A stretch of DNA of 6,193 nt from an uncultured Clostridia bacterium (GTDB taxonomy: Bacteria > Bacillota > Clostridia > Christensenellales > Aristaeellaceae): positions 1-6,193 of the forward strand of contig CALGYL010000094.1 of the NCBI GenBank assembly GCA_937934775.1, given 5' to 3'. Every line of letters begins with the position of its first letter. Position 1 is the stretch's first letter. Below, piece after piece: positions 1 through 6,140 of the stretch. The notes beneath the pieces are model-generated. The model was given only the letters and a program-made list of their open reading frames with translations. It had not been told where the DNA came from and searched no databases. The translations under genes were made by a program, and so were the position numbers.

Positions 1-2800
1 GAAGCTCCGCGCGGTGGCACTTGTCGGATAGATCCTCCGCCGTCACGTGCAGTTGATCGGCCTCGTCCATCAGCCGCTCCAGCGCCTTCTGGGCGCCGGT
101 ACGGGCGCGGTCGCGCTGATCGAAGTCCTTCCGCGCGGCGTCCAGCGCCTGACGGGCGGCAAGCAGCGCCGTTTCTGCGGCGGATAGCGCCCCCCGGTCG
201 GCGGCGAGGCGTGCCTTGCTGTCCGCCTTTTCCGTTTCGCTGCCTGCGAGCAGCTTTTTCAGGTCGCCCCGCTCCGACTTCAGCCGGTCGCGGTCGGCCC
301 GTAGCGCGTCCAAGCCCCTCGACTGGGCGGCCAGCCGGACGCTGCGATCCAGCACCTGCTGGCGCAGGGCGGCCGTCTCGGCGCGGTCGTGGGCAAGCGT
401 CTTCTGCAGCCGGGCAATCTCTTCTCTTTTTTGGACGCCCGCCAGTTCCTCGCCGCCCTCGCGACCGTCGATGCGCTTGAGCGAGGCTTCAACGTCCGCA
501 AACTGCTCGTTCAGCCGTTCGCGCTCCTCGGTTGCAGCGCGGGCCCGCTTCAGGTGGGCGGCCAGTTCCGCCTGGGCGGCGGACAGGTGCGCCTCCTCGC
601 GGGCGACGGCGATCTCCTGCTGGTGCAGCTGTTCGAACAGAAGGCCGCGGGCCTTTTTCAGTTCGCCCCGCTCCGCCTCGAGCGCCGCAACCGCTTCCCG
701 TAGTTCGGCAATCTCACCGTCGAGTTTCACGATCAGCGCCTTGTGGGCCTCCACCTCGCGCTCGCGGGTGAGCAGGCTCGTCATCCGGGATTGCACACTG
801 CCGCCGGTCATCGAGCCGCCGGGGTTCATTACGTCGCCCTCCAGCGTGACCAGCCGGAACGCGTGGTGTCCAGCCCGCATGATGGCGATGCCGACGTCCA
901 GATCCTTGGCCACCACCGTTCGGCCCAGCAGGTTCTCCACCACGCCGCGGTAGACCGGATCATACTGTATCAGTTCGCTGGCGACGCCCAGACAGCCGGG
1001 CATCCCGAGCACCTTCCGCTCGCCGGGGTCCAGCGTGCGCCCCTTGACGGCGGAGAGGGGGAGAAAGGTGGCCCGGCCCAGCCGGTTGACGCGCAGGTAG
1101 TCGATCATCCGCTTGGCGTCTTCCTCGCGGTCGACCACAATATTTTGAAGTTGGCCGCCCAGCGCCATGTCCAGCGCGCGCTCCAGTTGCTCCGGCACGC
1201 GGATCAGCGTGGCTACCACGCCCCGCACGCCGGAACTTCCCGAGCGGCGGGCCTGCAAAAGCACGTTTTTGACGGAGTGCTGGTAACCTTCGAAGTCGCG
1301 CTGCATCTCCTCCAGCATACTGAGCCGGGAGGCGGTCTGCTGGCGCTCGGCGGAGAGGCTGCTCAGGCGCGCGGTGGATTCTTCGAACCGCTCGCCGGAT
1401 TCGCGCACCCGTTGCGCGCTGCGCGCCGTCTCTTCGTCCAGCTGCGCCTTGAGCGCGCGCTCGGCTTCAAGGCGCTCCTGGGCGTTCTGTTCGACGTCCC
1501 GGAGGTGCTCCTCGGCTTCGTCGTCGCTTCCCTGGCCGGACTTCAGCTTCTCGATCTGCTGCGACAGCGCCGCGCGCATGGCAGAAAGCCTGGCGGCTTC
1601 GCTCTTTACGTCGCTCAGCCGGTTCATGGCCTCGATCAGTTCTGCCTTGAGGGCTTCTATCCGGGCTTCGGCGTCGGCGTCGGCCTTTTCCCGAGCGGAG
1701 AGGGCGGCTTCGCCTTCTTGCTTTTCGTTTGTTGCGCCCGACAGCGCCTGCTCTTCCTGCCCGATGCGGTCGGACAATGCCGCTAGGCGCGCGGCCACGC
1801 CCTCGTCGCCCTCGCGGGCTGCGGCGGCCTGGCTGGTGAGGCGGGCAAGGTCCCGCTCGCCGGAGGCAATACGCTCCCGGAGTACGCCCGCCGCGCCTTC
1901 GCGGGATTCCACGTCCTGAATCAGCGCCTGCACCTGCTCGCGGGACGCGGCGGCCTCGGCCTCAAGCCCTGCCAGCGCTTCCTGAGCGGCCTCGCGGGCT
2001 TCGGTCAGCGCCTGCTGGCGGCGGGTGGCGTCCTCAAGGGCTTCGGTCAGCGCCTGATAGGCGCCTGTCAGTTCGTTCGTCCGCTCGGACAGGCGGTCCG
2101 ACCGGACGAGGAAGGCGTTCAAGTCCAGTTTCTTCAACTCTTCGCGGAGCAGGAGATATTCCCGCGCGGCTTCGCTCTGGGCGGCCAGCGGCGCGAGGCG
2201 GGAATCCAACTCCCGCAGGATGTCGTCCACGCGCTCCAGATTCTGGCGCGTGTTTTCGATGCGCTTTTCGGCCTCGGCCTTGCGAACCTTGTATTTGACA
2301 ATGCCCGCCGCCTCTTCAAAGGCGCGGCGGCGGTCGTCGGACTTGCCCGACAGGATCTCGTCGATGCGGCCCTGGCCGATCAGGGAATAGCCCTCGCGGC
2401 CGATGCCGGTATCCCGGAACAGGTCGACCACATCCCGGAGGCGGCAGGGCGCGCCGTTGATCTGGTACTCGCTGTCGCCGTCCCGGTAGACGCGGCGGGT
2501 AACCGCCACCTCGGCAAAATCGATCGGCAACGCGCGGTCTTCGTTTTCGATGGTCAGCGTGACATCGCTACAAGAAAGACGGCGCCGCTTTTCCGTGCCG
2601 CCGAAAATGACGTCCTCCATCTTGCCGCCCCGGAGCGTCTTGGCGCTCTGTTCGCCCAGCACCCACCGGACGGCATCGGAGATATTGGATTTTCCGCAGC
2701 CATTGGGCCCCACGATGCCGGTGATGCCCCCGTCGAAGGACATTTCCGTACGGTCTGCGAACGACTTGAAGCCCTGAATTTCGAGTTTCTTCAGCCGCAA
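1..2800 (-). CDS. smc: Chromosome segregation/condensation ATPase SMC (partial, C-terminus beyond window)
   Basis: SMC is the ATPase core of the bacterial condensin complex with ScpA and ScpB; it compacts and separates new chromosomes. The visible 933 codons form one open frame without a stop. The N-terminal head starts RLKKLEIQGFKSFAD, with Walker A GPNGCGKS at residues 31-38, an arginine at 57 (where B. subtilis SMC has its arginine finger), and the family block DTGIGREGYSLIGQGRIDEI followed by FEEAAGIVKYK. Residues about 170-500 are charged, Ala/Glu/Arg-rich coiled coil. The hinge covers about 505-670 (VRGVVATLI, LGGQLQNIVVD, GRATFLPL, and MTGGS at 664-668). A second coiled coil then runs off the window. 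The ABC signature and Walker B, expected in the missing roughly 250 residues, cannot be assessed. The start is TTG at 2800-2798: AAGGAG lies 8 bases upstream, and the only nearby in-frame alternative, a GTG, is followed at once by the rnc stop TAG. Identification is certain; the start is very likely. Confidence 0.97.
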   Translation of the reverse strand, partial: MRLKKLEIQGFKSFADRTEMSFDGGITGIVGPNGCGKSNISDAVRWVLGEQSAKTLRGGKMEDVIFGGTEKRRRLSCSDVTLTIENEDRALPIDFAEVAVTRRVYRDGDSEYQINGAPCRLRDVVDLFRDTGIGREGYSLIGQGRIDEILSGKSDDRRRAFEEAAGIVKYKVRKAEAEKRIENTRQNLERVDDILRELDSRLAPLAAQSEAAREYLLLREELKKLDLNAFLVRSDRLSERTNELTGAYQALTEALEDATRRQQALTEAREAAQEALAGLEAEAAASREQVQALIQDVESREGAAGVLRERIASGERDLARLTSQAAAAREGDEGVAARLAALSDRIGQEEQALSGATNEKQEGEAALSAREKADADAEARIEALKAELIEAMNRLSDVKSEAARLSAMRAALSQQIEKLKSGQGSDDEAEEHLRDVEQNAQERLEAERALKAQLDEETARSAQRVRESGERFEESTARLSSLSAERQQTASRLSMLEEMQRDFEGYQHSVKNVLLQARRSGSSGVRGVVATLIRVPEQLERALDMALGGQLQNIVVDREEDAKRMIDYLRVNRLGRATFLPLSAVKGRTLDPGERKVLGMPGCLGVASELIQYDPVYRGVVENLLGRTVVAKDLDVGIAIMRAGHHAFRLVTLEGDVMNPGGSMTGGSVQSRMTSLLTREREVEAHKALIVKLDGEIAELREAVAALEAERGELKKARGLLFEQLHQQEIAVAREEAHLSAAQAELAAHLKRARAATEERERLNEQFADVEASLKRIDGREGGEELAGVQKREEIARLQKTLAHDRAETAALRQQVLDRSVRLAAQSRGLDALRADRDRLKSERGDLKKLLAGSETEKADSKARLAADRGALSAAETALLAARQALDAARKDFDQRDRARTGAQKALERLMDEADQLHVTAEDLSDKCHRAEL

Positions 2801-2803
2801 GGG

Positions 2804-3556
2804 CTACACTCCTTCGCGGGGCGGACGCCCCGCGCGACCGGAACTTCCGGCTCGGTCTTTTGACAATTTTTTGAGCGCGGCCCGGGCCGCGTACTGCTGC
2901 GCCTGCCGCTTGCTGGGCCCGCTGCCGCTGCCCAGTTCCTCGTCTCCGATCAGAACCCGCATGTGGAACACCGGCAGATGGGGCGGGCCGTCGACGCCGG
3001 TCAGTTCATAGACGGGGGCCTCGCCCCCGCCCGTCTGCAGCACTTCCTGCAGCCGTGTCTTCGCGTCCAGCGCGTCCGGATCGTCGTCGTCCAGACGGTC
3101 GCCGAGCGTCCGCCAGACCAGATGGAAGGCCTCGTCCATGCCGCCGTCCAGATACACCGCCGCAATCACCGATTCCATCACGTCCGCGAGAATCGAAGGC
3201 TTGTCCCGTCCGCCGCCGCGCTCCTCGCCCACCGAGAGATGAATCAGCGCCCCCAGGTCATACCCGCGGGCGACTTCGCACAGCGTTTCCTCCCGGACCA
3301 GTGACGACCTAAGGCGGGACAGCTGACCTTCCGCCAGCGACGGGCGTTCCAAATACAGATAGCGGCTGACCGCCAGTTCCAGCACCGCGTCGCCCAGAAA
3401 CTCCAGGCGCTGGTAGTGCTCGGTGTGGTAATCGCCGCCGTAGGACGGATGCGTGAGCGCGGTCTGGAGCAGCGCCGCGTCGCGGAAGCGGTAACCCAGG
3501 CGCTCCTGGAGCTCGTCAAGCGAGGGTGAGTCAGGCGCGTTTTTCGAGATAGTCAA
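2804..3556 (-). CDS. rnc: Ribonuclease III
   Basis: This is the double-strand-specific endoribonuclease that processes rRNA precursors and structured mRNAs, acting as a homodimer. With the start used here it has 250 residues, normal for the family. The catalytic domain spans about 14-155, with signature RLEFLGDAVLEL. Metal-binding acids are E52, D56, D125 and E128 (E. coli E41, D45, D114, E117), and AEGQLSRLR contains the E65 equivalent, E76. The usual first Glu of the signature is Gln49. A dsRNA-binding domain runs from about 166 (KTRLQEVLQ) to 231 (SKRQAQQYAARAALKKL). The tail is Gly/Arg/Pro-rich. No ATG or GTG start exists: homology begins near residue 14, and the frame offers TTG at 3556 or TTG at 3607. 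The first overlaps acpP by 26 bases but has a poor ribosome site. The second would overlap by 77 bases and has AGGAG 7 bases upstream, but that motif lies in acpP Glu-Gln-Glu codons. Function is certain; the start is uncertain. Confidence 0.95.
   Translation of the reverse strand: MTISKNAPDSPSLDELQERLGYRFRDAALLQTALTHPSYGGDYHTEHYQRLEFLGDAVLELAVSRYLYLERPSLAEGQLSRLRSSLVREETLCEVARGYDLGALIHLSVGEERGGGRDKPSILADVMESVIAAVYLDGGMDEAFHLVWRTLGDRLDDDDPDALDAKTRLQEVLQTGGGEAPVYELTGVDGPPHLPVFHMRVLIGDEELGSGSGPSKRQAQQYAARAALKKLSKDRAGSSGRAGRPPREGV
2809..2815 (-). promoter_or_regulatory. smc ribosome binding site inside the rnc 3' end
   Basis: GAAGGAG on the minus strand lies in the last rnc codons, 8 bases before the TTG at 2800. 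It fixes TTG as the smc start. Because it sits inside rnc, and the rnc stop and smc start are 3 bases apart, smc translation is probably coupled to rnc translation. Confidence 0.85.
2815..2834 (-). repeat. GC-only hairpin abutting the smc ribosome binding site
   Basis: CGCGGGGC and GCCCCGCG (top strand) pair perfectly over 8 bp around a 4-base loop. On the transcript the hairpin lies in the final rnc codons and its last base touches the AAGGAG site of smc. A second inverted repeat, CCGGAA-C-TTCCGG at 2838-2850, precedes it in the mRNA. No T-run follows, so neither is a terminator. They encode the Gly/Arg/Pro-rich tail of RNase III. Confidence 0.55.
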
Positions 3557-3755
3557 TGATGTCGCCCACTGTCTTGATGTTGCCGAGCACGTCGTCCTCG
3601 ACGACAATGTCGAACTCCTGCTCTAAATCCATCACAAGGATCATCACGTTGGCCGAGTCTGCGCCCAAGTCTTCCAGGAGCCTGGATTCCCGGGTAATAT
3701 TTTCGCGCTTGACCGGGAGCTGGCTGGCGATCAGATCCAGAACTTTTTCGTACAT
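3531..3755 (-). CDS. acpP: Acyl carrier protein (variant recognition helix)
   Basis: This 74-residue protein matches acyl carrier proteins in length and fold pattern. ACP is a small acidic cytosolic protein that carries growing fatty acids on a phosphopantetheine arm. The attachment site is Ser34 in LGADSANVMILVMDLEQEF. The canonical motif is DSL followed by an acidic helix II (DSLDTVELVMALEEEF in E. coli). Here it is DSA, and the two acidic recognition residues equivalent to E. coli D38 and E41 are Asn36 and Ile39. The rest is ordinary: a VLDLIASQL start, ITRESRLLEDLGAD, and an ending TVGDIIDYLEKRA. The start ATG is preceded by a G-rich ribosome site 8 bases upstream. It lies 37 bases after plsX and overlaps the rnc start. 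Its place between plsX and rnc, where acpP is commonly found, supports the housekeeping role; a specialised carrier is possible because of the altered helix. Confidence 0.93.
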   Translation of the reverse strand: MYEKVLDLIASQLPVKRENITRESRLLEDLGADSANVMILVMDLEQEFDIVVEDDVLGNIKTVGDIIDYLEKRA

Positions 3756-3763
3756 GATATGGT

Positions 3764-3772
3764 CCCCTCCCC
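3764..3772 (-). promoter_or_regulatory. acpP ribosome binding site
   Basis: A purine run GGGGAGGGG on the minus strand, containing GGAGG, lies 8 bases before the acpP ATG in the 37-base gap after plsX. The gap holds no clear promoter, so acpP is probably cotranscribed with plsX. Confidence 0.75.
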
Positions 3773-3792
3773 AAAGGATAATTTGCTTAAAA

Positions 3793-4803
3793 TTACTGGA
3801 CGTTTGCCGGTGTAAGCTGCGCGACGCCGCTTGCGATCAGGCCGACCACGTCGCCCGCGACCATCTGCCGCGCCTGCCGGATGGCGTTCATCAGCGCCGT
3901 CGCGTTGGAGCTGCCGTGGGCCTTGACCACCGCGCCCGCGACGCCCAGGAGCGGCGCGCCGCCGTACTGTTCATAATCCATGCGCTTTTTGAATGCCTTC
4001 AGTGCCGGCTTGACCAGGAGGGCCCCCAGCTTGGAGCGCAGGGACGAAAGCATCTCGTCTTTGAGCATGCCAGTCAGCGCGCTGGCCATGCCTTCGGTGT
4101 ACTTGAGCAGGAGGTTCCCGTCAAAACCATCCGCAACCACCACGTCGGCGGCGCCCGATGGAATTTCCCGGGCTTCGATGTTGCCGCCGAAGCCGTAGGC
4201 ATTCTGAGCCTCCATCAGCTGGTAGGCTTCCTTGTACAGGCGGCTGCCCTTTTCCGGCTCCTCGCCGATGTTCGCCAGCCGGACGGAGGGTTCCTTGACG
4301 CCCAGCACCTTTTCCATGTATACGCTGCCCATCAGGCCGAACTGCCGGAGATATTCCGGCTGGCAGTCCACGTTGGCGCCGCTGTCAATCAGGAGAAACG
4401 GTCTTTTCCGTCCGGGCAGCACCGGGGCCAGCGCGGGGCGGTCGATGCCCTGTATCCGGCCGATCCGAAAGATGCCGCAGGCCAGGATCGCGCCGGTGGA
4501 ACCGGCCGAAACCATCGCCTGGGCCTTGCCCTCCTTGACCAGCAGCGCGGCCTTCACCATCGAAGAATCGGTCTTTTTGCGCACCGCCAGGAGCGGCGCT
4601 TCGTGGGGATCGATGACCTCGGAGGCCGGGACCAGTTCAATGCGGCTTGCGCCATTGAGAAGAGGCTCTATGATCTCCGGTTTGCCGGTGAGCAGGATGC
4701 GCACATCCGCCATCTGTTCCACCGCCATCCGGCAGCCTTTGACGATCTCTTCGGGCGCGTTGTCGCCGCCCATCGCGTCCACCGCGACAATATATTCGGC
4801 CAT
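3793..4803 (-). CDS. plsX: Phosphate acyltransferase PlsX
   Basis: PlsX converts acyl-ACP and phosphate to acyl-phosphate, the donor used by PlsY for the first acylation of glycerol-3-phosphate. It is a peripheral membrane enzyme. The 336-residue product is of family length and carries its landmarks in order: AVDAMGGDNAPEEIVKG (7-23), SAGSTGA (99-105, often SAGNTGA elsewhere), DSGANVD (140-146), RLANIGEEPEKGS (175-187), GGNIEAREI (206-214), VVVADGFDGN (221-230), and YGGAPLLG with VKAHGSSNA (280-301). I chose the ATG at 4803 because AAGGAGG lies 7 bases upstream and the protein then begins directly at the conserved strand. The frame stays open 69 bases further, but that extension merely translates the ribosome site and promoter. 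plsX is the first gene of the operon, behind its own promoter at 4840-4868, and is followed by acpP, whose acylated product is its substrate. Confidence 0.97.
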   Translation of the reverse strand: MAEYIVAVDAMGGDNAPEEIVKGCRMAVEQMADVRILLTGKPEIIEPLLNGASRIELVPASEVIDPHEAPLLAVRKKTDSSMVKAALLVKEGKAQAMVSAGSTGAILACGIFRIGRIQGIDRPALAPVLPGRKRPFLLIDSGANVDCQPEYLRQFGLMGSVYMEKVLGVKEPSVRLANIGEEPEKGSRLYKEAYQLMEAQNAYGFGGNIEAREIPSGAADVVVADGFDGNLLLKYTEGMASALTGMLKDEMLSSLRSKLGALLVKPALKAFKKRMDYEQYGGAPLLGVAGAVVKAHGSSNATALMNAIRQARQMVAGDVVGLIASGVAQLTPANVQ

Positions 4804-4810
4804 ATCGCAC

Positions 4811-4817
4811 CCTCCTT
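4811..4817 (-). promoter_or_regulatory. plsX ribosome binding site
   Basis: AAGGAGG on the minus strand lies 7 bases before the ATG at 4803. It matches the 16S rRNA tail closely and decides the start, because the open frame continues further upstream. Confidence 0.88.
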
Positions 4818-4839
4818 GGAAGTATTCATAATCCACGAC

Positions 4840-4868
4840 AGTATACCAGATTTCGTCCGTCTTGGCAA
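4840..4868 (-). promoter_or_regulatory. Promoter of the plsX-acpP-rnc-smc operon
   Basis: Read on the minus strand, TTGCCA (4868-4863) is followed after exactly 17 bases by TATACT (4845-4840). The -10 box is preceded by TGG, giving an extended -10. This is a good sigma-A/sigma-70 type match. The start of transcription should be near 4833, leaving a leader of about 30 bases before the plsX ATG. No FapR-like or other known operator was recognised. Confidence 0.75.
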
Positions 4869-4891
4869 GCAAGGCACCATCATGCTATAAT
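4862..4891 (+). promoter_or_regulatory. Promoter of the ROK sugar kinase gene
   Basis: TTGGCA (4862-4867) is separated by 18 bases from a perfect TATAAT (4886-4891), which is preceded by TGC, an extended -10. Transcription should begin near 4898, giving a leader of about 95 bases before the kinase ATG. The -35 box shares five base pairs with the -35 box of the opposite plsX promoter. Confidence 0.78.
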
Positions 4892-4953
4892 CAATTTACA
4901 AAATGCGGGCGAACCTTGAGGGGCCGCGCTTGCGGTGCGAAAGAAAACGAATT

Positions 4954-4969
4954 CGGATCGGGCGATCCG
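4954..4969 (+). repeat. Inverted repeat in the ROK kinase leader
   Basis: CGGATC and GATCCG flank a GGGC spacer, forming a perfect 6-bp stem with a 4-base loop. It ends 23 bases before the kinase ATG and lies downstream of the predicted transcript start. It could be a repressor operator or a leader hairpin. I see no run of T after it, so it is not a terminator. It could also be chance, since 6-bp repeats occur at random in G+C-rich DNA. Confidence 0.4.
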
Positions 4970-4977
4970 TAAATTGG

Positions 4978-4987
4978 AAGGACGGAG
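4978..4987 (+). promoter_or_regulatory. ROK kinase ribosome binding site
   Basis: AAGGACGGAG contains two candidate sites: AAGGA with 10 bases and GGAG with 5 bases before the ATG at 4993. Either supports this start over the upstream in-frame ATG at 4903, which has no such site. Confidence 0.7.
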
Positions 4988-4992
4988 TCGAT

Positions 4993-5922
4993 ATGGACTG
5001 GGTCATCGCGCTGGATGTGGGCGGAACGCTGGTCAAGTACGGCGTGGTTTCGAAGGGGGGGCAGCTGTTTGATACGGGCAGCTTTGAAACGAAGGCCCAG
5101 GAGGGCGGCGAGGCCCTGATGGGGCGCATCCTGGACCAGATCCATCGTTTGACGGCGGGCCATTCCGGCGCGGCGGCGGTGGCGCTGTCCTCGCCGGGGC
5201 TGATTTCGGCCGATCACGGCTCGATCGAGTTCGCGGGCGGCAATCTGCCCGGTTGGAGTGGCATGCCGGTCGCCCGGCGGGTGCGGCAGAGCACCGGGTT
5301 GCCCTGCTATGTGGAGAACGACGTCAATGCCGCGGCGCTGGGCGAGCGCTGGATGGGCGCGGCCGCGGGCTGCCGGATGCTGGTGATGCTGGCGTTGGGC
5401 ACCGGCGTGGGTGGCGCGGCCATCGCCCGCGGACAGCTGATCACCGGCGCGAGCGGCGGCGCGGGCGAATTCGGCCACATCGTGCTCTACCCCGGCGGCC
5501 TTCCGTGCACCTGCGGGCAGAACGGGTGTCTGGAGCAGTACGCCTCCACCGGCGCACTTCGGCGCAGGACGCTGACGCTTCCGGAGGGGCACCCGGCCCT
5601 GGACAACGTGCGCGCGCTGTTTGAATGCTGCCGTTCGGGCGACGGGGTGGCGCTGAAGCTGCTGGACGAATGGGTGTATGACCTGTCCGTGGGCATTGCC
5701 TCATTGACCCATGTTTTCAACCCGGATGTGGTCCTGATCGGCGGCGGCGTGTCGGAGCAAGGGGAATATCTCCTGAACCGGGTGCGCGCGCAGCTTGATG
5801 TGCTGGTGATTCCGTCGTTCAACAAAGGTCTGCGCGTAGAGGCCGCAATGCTCGGCAACGACGCGGCGCTCCTCGGCGCGGCCAGCGCGGTGTTCGAAAA
5901 GACGGAGGGAATGCTGTTTTAG
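4993..5922 (+). CDS. ROK-family sugar kinase (glucokinase-like)
   Basis: This is a complete 309-residue ROK protein that should phosphorylate a hexose or related sugar with ATP in the cytosol. Visible motifs are DVGGT (8-12, ATP phosphate binding), GGNLPGW (82-88, sugar site), ENDVNAAALGE (108-118, with the catalytic Asp at 110), LGTGVGG (135-141), EFGH (159-162), a zinc-binding set made of His162 with Cys172, Cys174 and Cys179 (CTCGQNGC), and Glu181. NPDVVLIGGGVS at 243-254 is the C-terminal nucleotide site. There is no N-terminal helix-turn-helix, so it is a kinase and not a NagC/XylR-type repressor. The substrate cannot be read from the sequence; glucose is the default guess, and other hexoses, N-acetylated sugars or allose are possible. 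The start ATG at 4993 has AAGGACGGAG upstream. An in-frame ATG at 4903, near the predicted transcript start, would add 30 Arg-rich residues without a ribosome site and is unlikely. The gene is divergent from plsX and has its own promoter. Confidence 0.95.
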   Translation: MDWVIALDVGGTLVKYGVVSKGGQLFDTGSFETKAQEGGEALMGRILDQIHRLTAGHSGAAAVALSSPGLISADHGSIEFAGGNLPGWSGMPVARRVRQSTGLPCYVENDVNAAALGERWMGAAAGCRMLVMLALGTGVGGAAIARGQLITGASGGAGEFGHIVLYPGGLPCTCGQNGCLEQYASTGALRRRTLTLPEGHPALDNVRALFECCRSGDGVALKLLDEWVYDLSVGIASLTHVFNPDVVLIGGGVSEQGEYLLNRVRAQLDVLVIPSFNKGLRVEAAMLGNDAALLGAASAVFEKTEGMLF

Positions 5923-5931
5923 GGCGGCAGG

Positions 5932-5950
5932 AATCCACCGGGCGGATTTT
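5932..5950 (+). terminator. Possible weak terminator of the ROK kinase gene
   Basis: AATCC and GGATT form a 5-bp stem around a 7-base loop ten bases after the stop codon, and the right arm runs into TTTT. The stem is short and the T-run overlaps it, so it would be a weak intrinsic terminator at best. The GC-rich hairpin at 6052-6081, ending CCTTT, is an alternative. Confidence 0.25.
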
Positions 5951-5981
5951 GGCCGCGAAGGAAGAAAAGCTGCGCGAGCCT

Positions 5982-5998
5982 GAATTTCTCACAAATTC
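5982..5998. repeat. AT-rich inverted repeat
   Basis: GAATTT and AAATTC flank CTCAC, forming a perfect 6-bp inverted repeat with a 5-base spacer. Its A+T-rich arms contrast with the surrounding sequence and look more like a protein-binding site than a stable RNA stem. Its role is unknown. Confidence 0.35.
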
Positions 5999-6051
5999 CT
6001 GGATGACTCGCTGACAGGCGGGATTGTTTCCTCTACTTTCATTCAGTATGA

Positions 6052-6081
6052 AAAGGTTCGCGCGCGCGCCGCGAGGCCTTT
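6052..6081. repeat. Hairpin with alternating CG core
   Basis: AAAGGTTCGCG can pair with CGCGAGGCCTTT over 11 pairs, including one G-U pair and one bulged G, around a 7-base loop. The left arm and loop contain five CG repeats (6059-6068), which could in principle adopt Z-form. The right arm ends in TTT, so this could terminate the kinase transcript. Confidence 0.4.
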
Positions 6082-6112
6082 GCCGGTTCGTGCCCCGTCT
6101 TTCCATGGATTC

Positions 6113-6139
6113 GTTTTCGGCGGCTTGTGCGCCGGAAAC
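6113..6139. repeat. 10-bp stem hairpin
   Basis: GTTTTCGGCG pairs with CGCCGGAAAC over all ten positions, including one G-U pair at 6117/6135, around a 7-base loop. It ends one base before the start of the next palindrome, so the two form a tandem pair of hairpins. Confidence 0.55.
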
Positions 6140-6140
6140 A

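Noticed and set aside
743..1786. A 347-codon plus-strand open frame opposite smc
   Set aside because: It uses the same codon boundaries as smc on the other strand and is open because smc has almost no codons that give antisense stops in G+C-rich DNA. Its translation resembles no family and smc is certain.
3556..4890. A 444-codon plus-strand open frame spanning acpP, plsX and the promoter region
   Set aside because: It is the codon-aligned antisense of plsX, crosses three well-supported features, and lacks a family signature.
4924..4935. CCGC-GCTT-GCGG hairpin in the kinase leader
   Set aside because: A 4-bp stem is expected by chance in DNA this rich in G and C.
4903..4992. N-terminal extension of the ROK kinase from ATG 4903
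   Set aside because: There is no ribosome site, it lies about 5 bases after the predicted transcript start, and the added 30 residues are Arg-rich and precede the point where ROK kinases normally begin.
4891..5592. A 233-codon minus-strand open frame opposite the ROK kinase
   Set aside because: The ROK gene is intact on the other strand, with all motifs present. The antisense product is Ala/Arg/Pro-rich with no recognisable domain.
6024..6052. Possible plus-strand promoter TTGTTT-17-TATGAA
   Set aside because: It matches only about 3 and 4 of 6 consensus bases, well below the two promoters at 4840-4891, and no downstream gene is visible.
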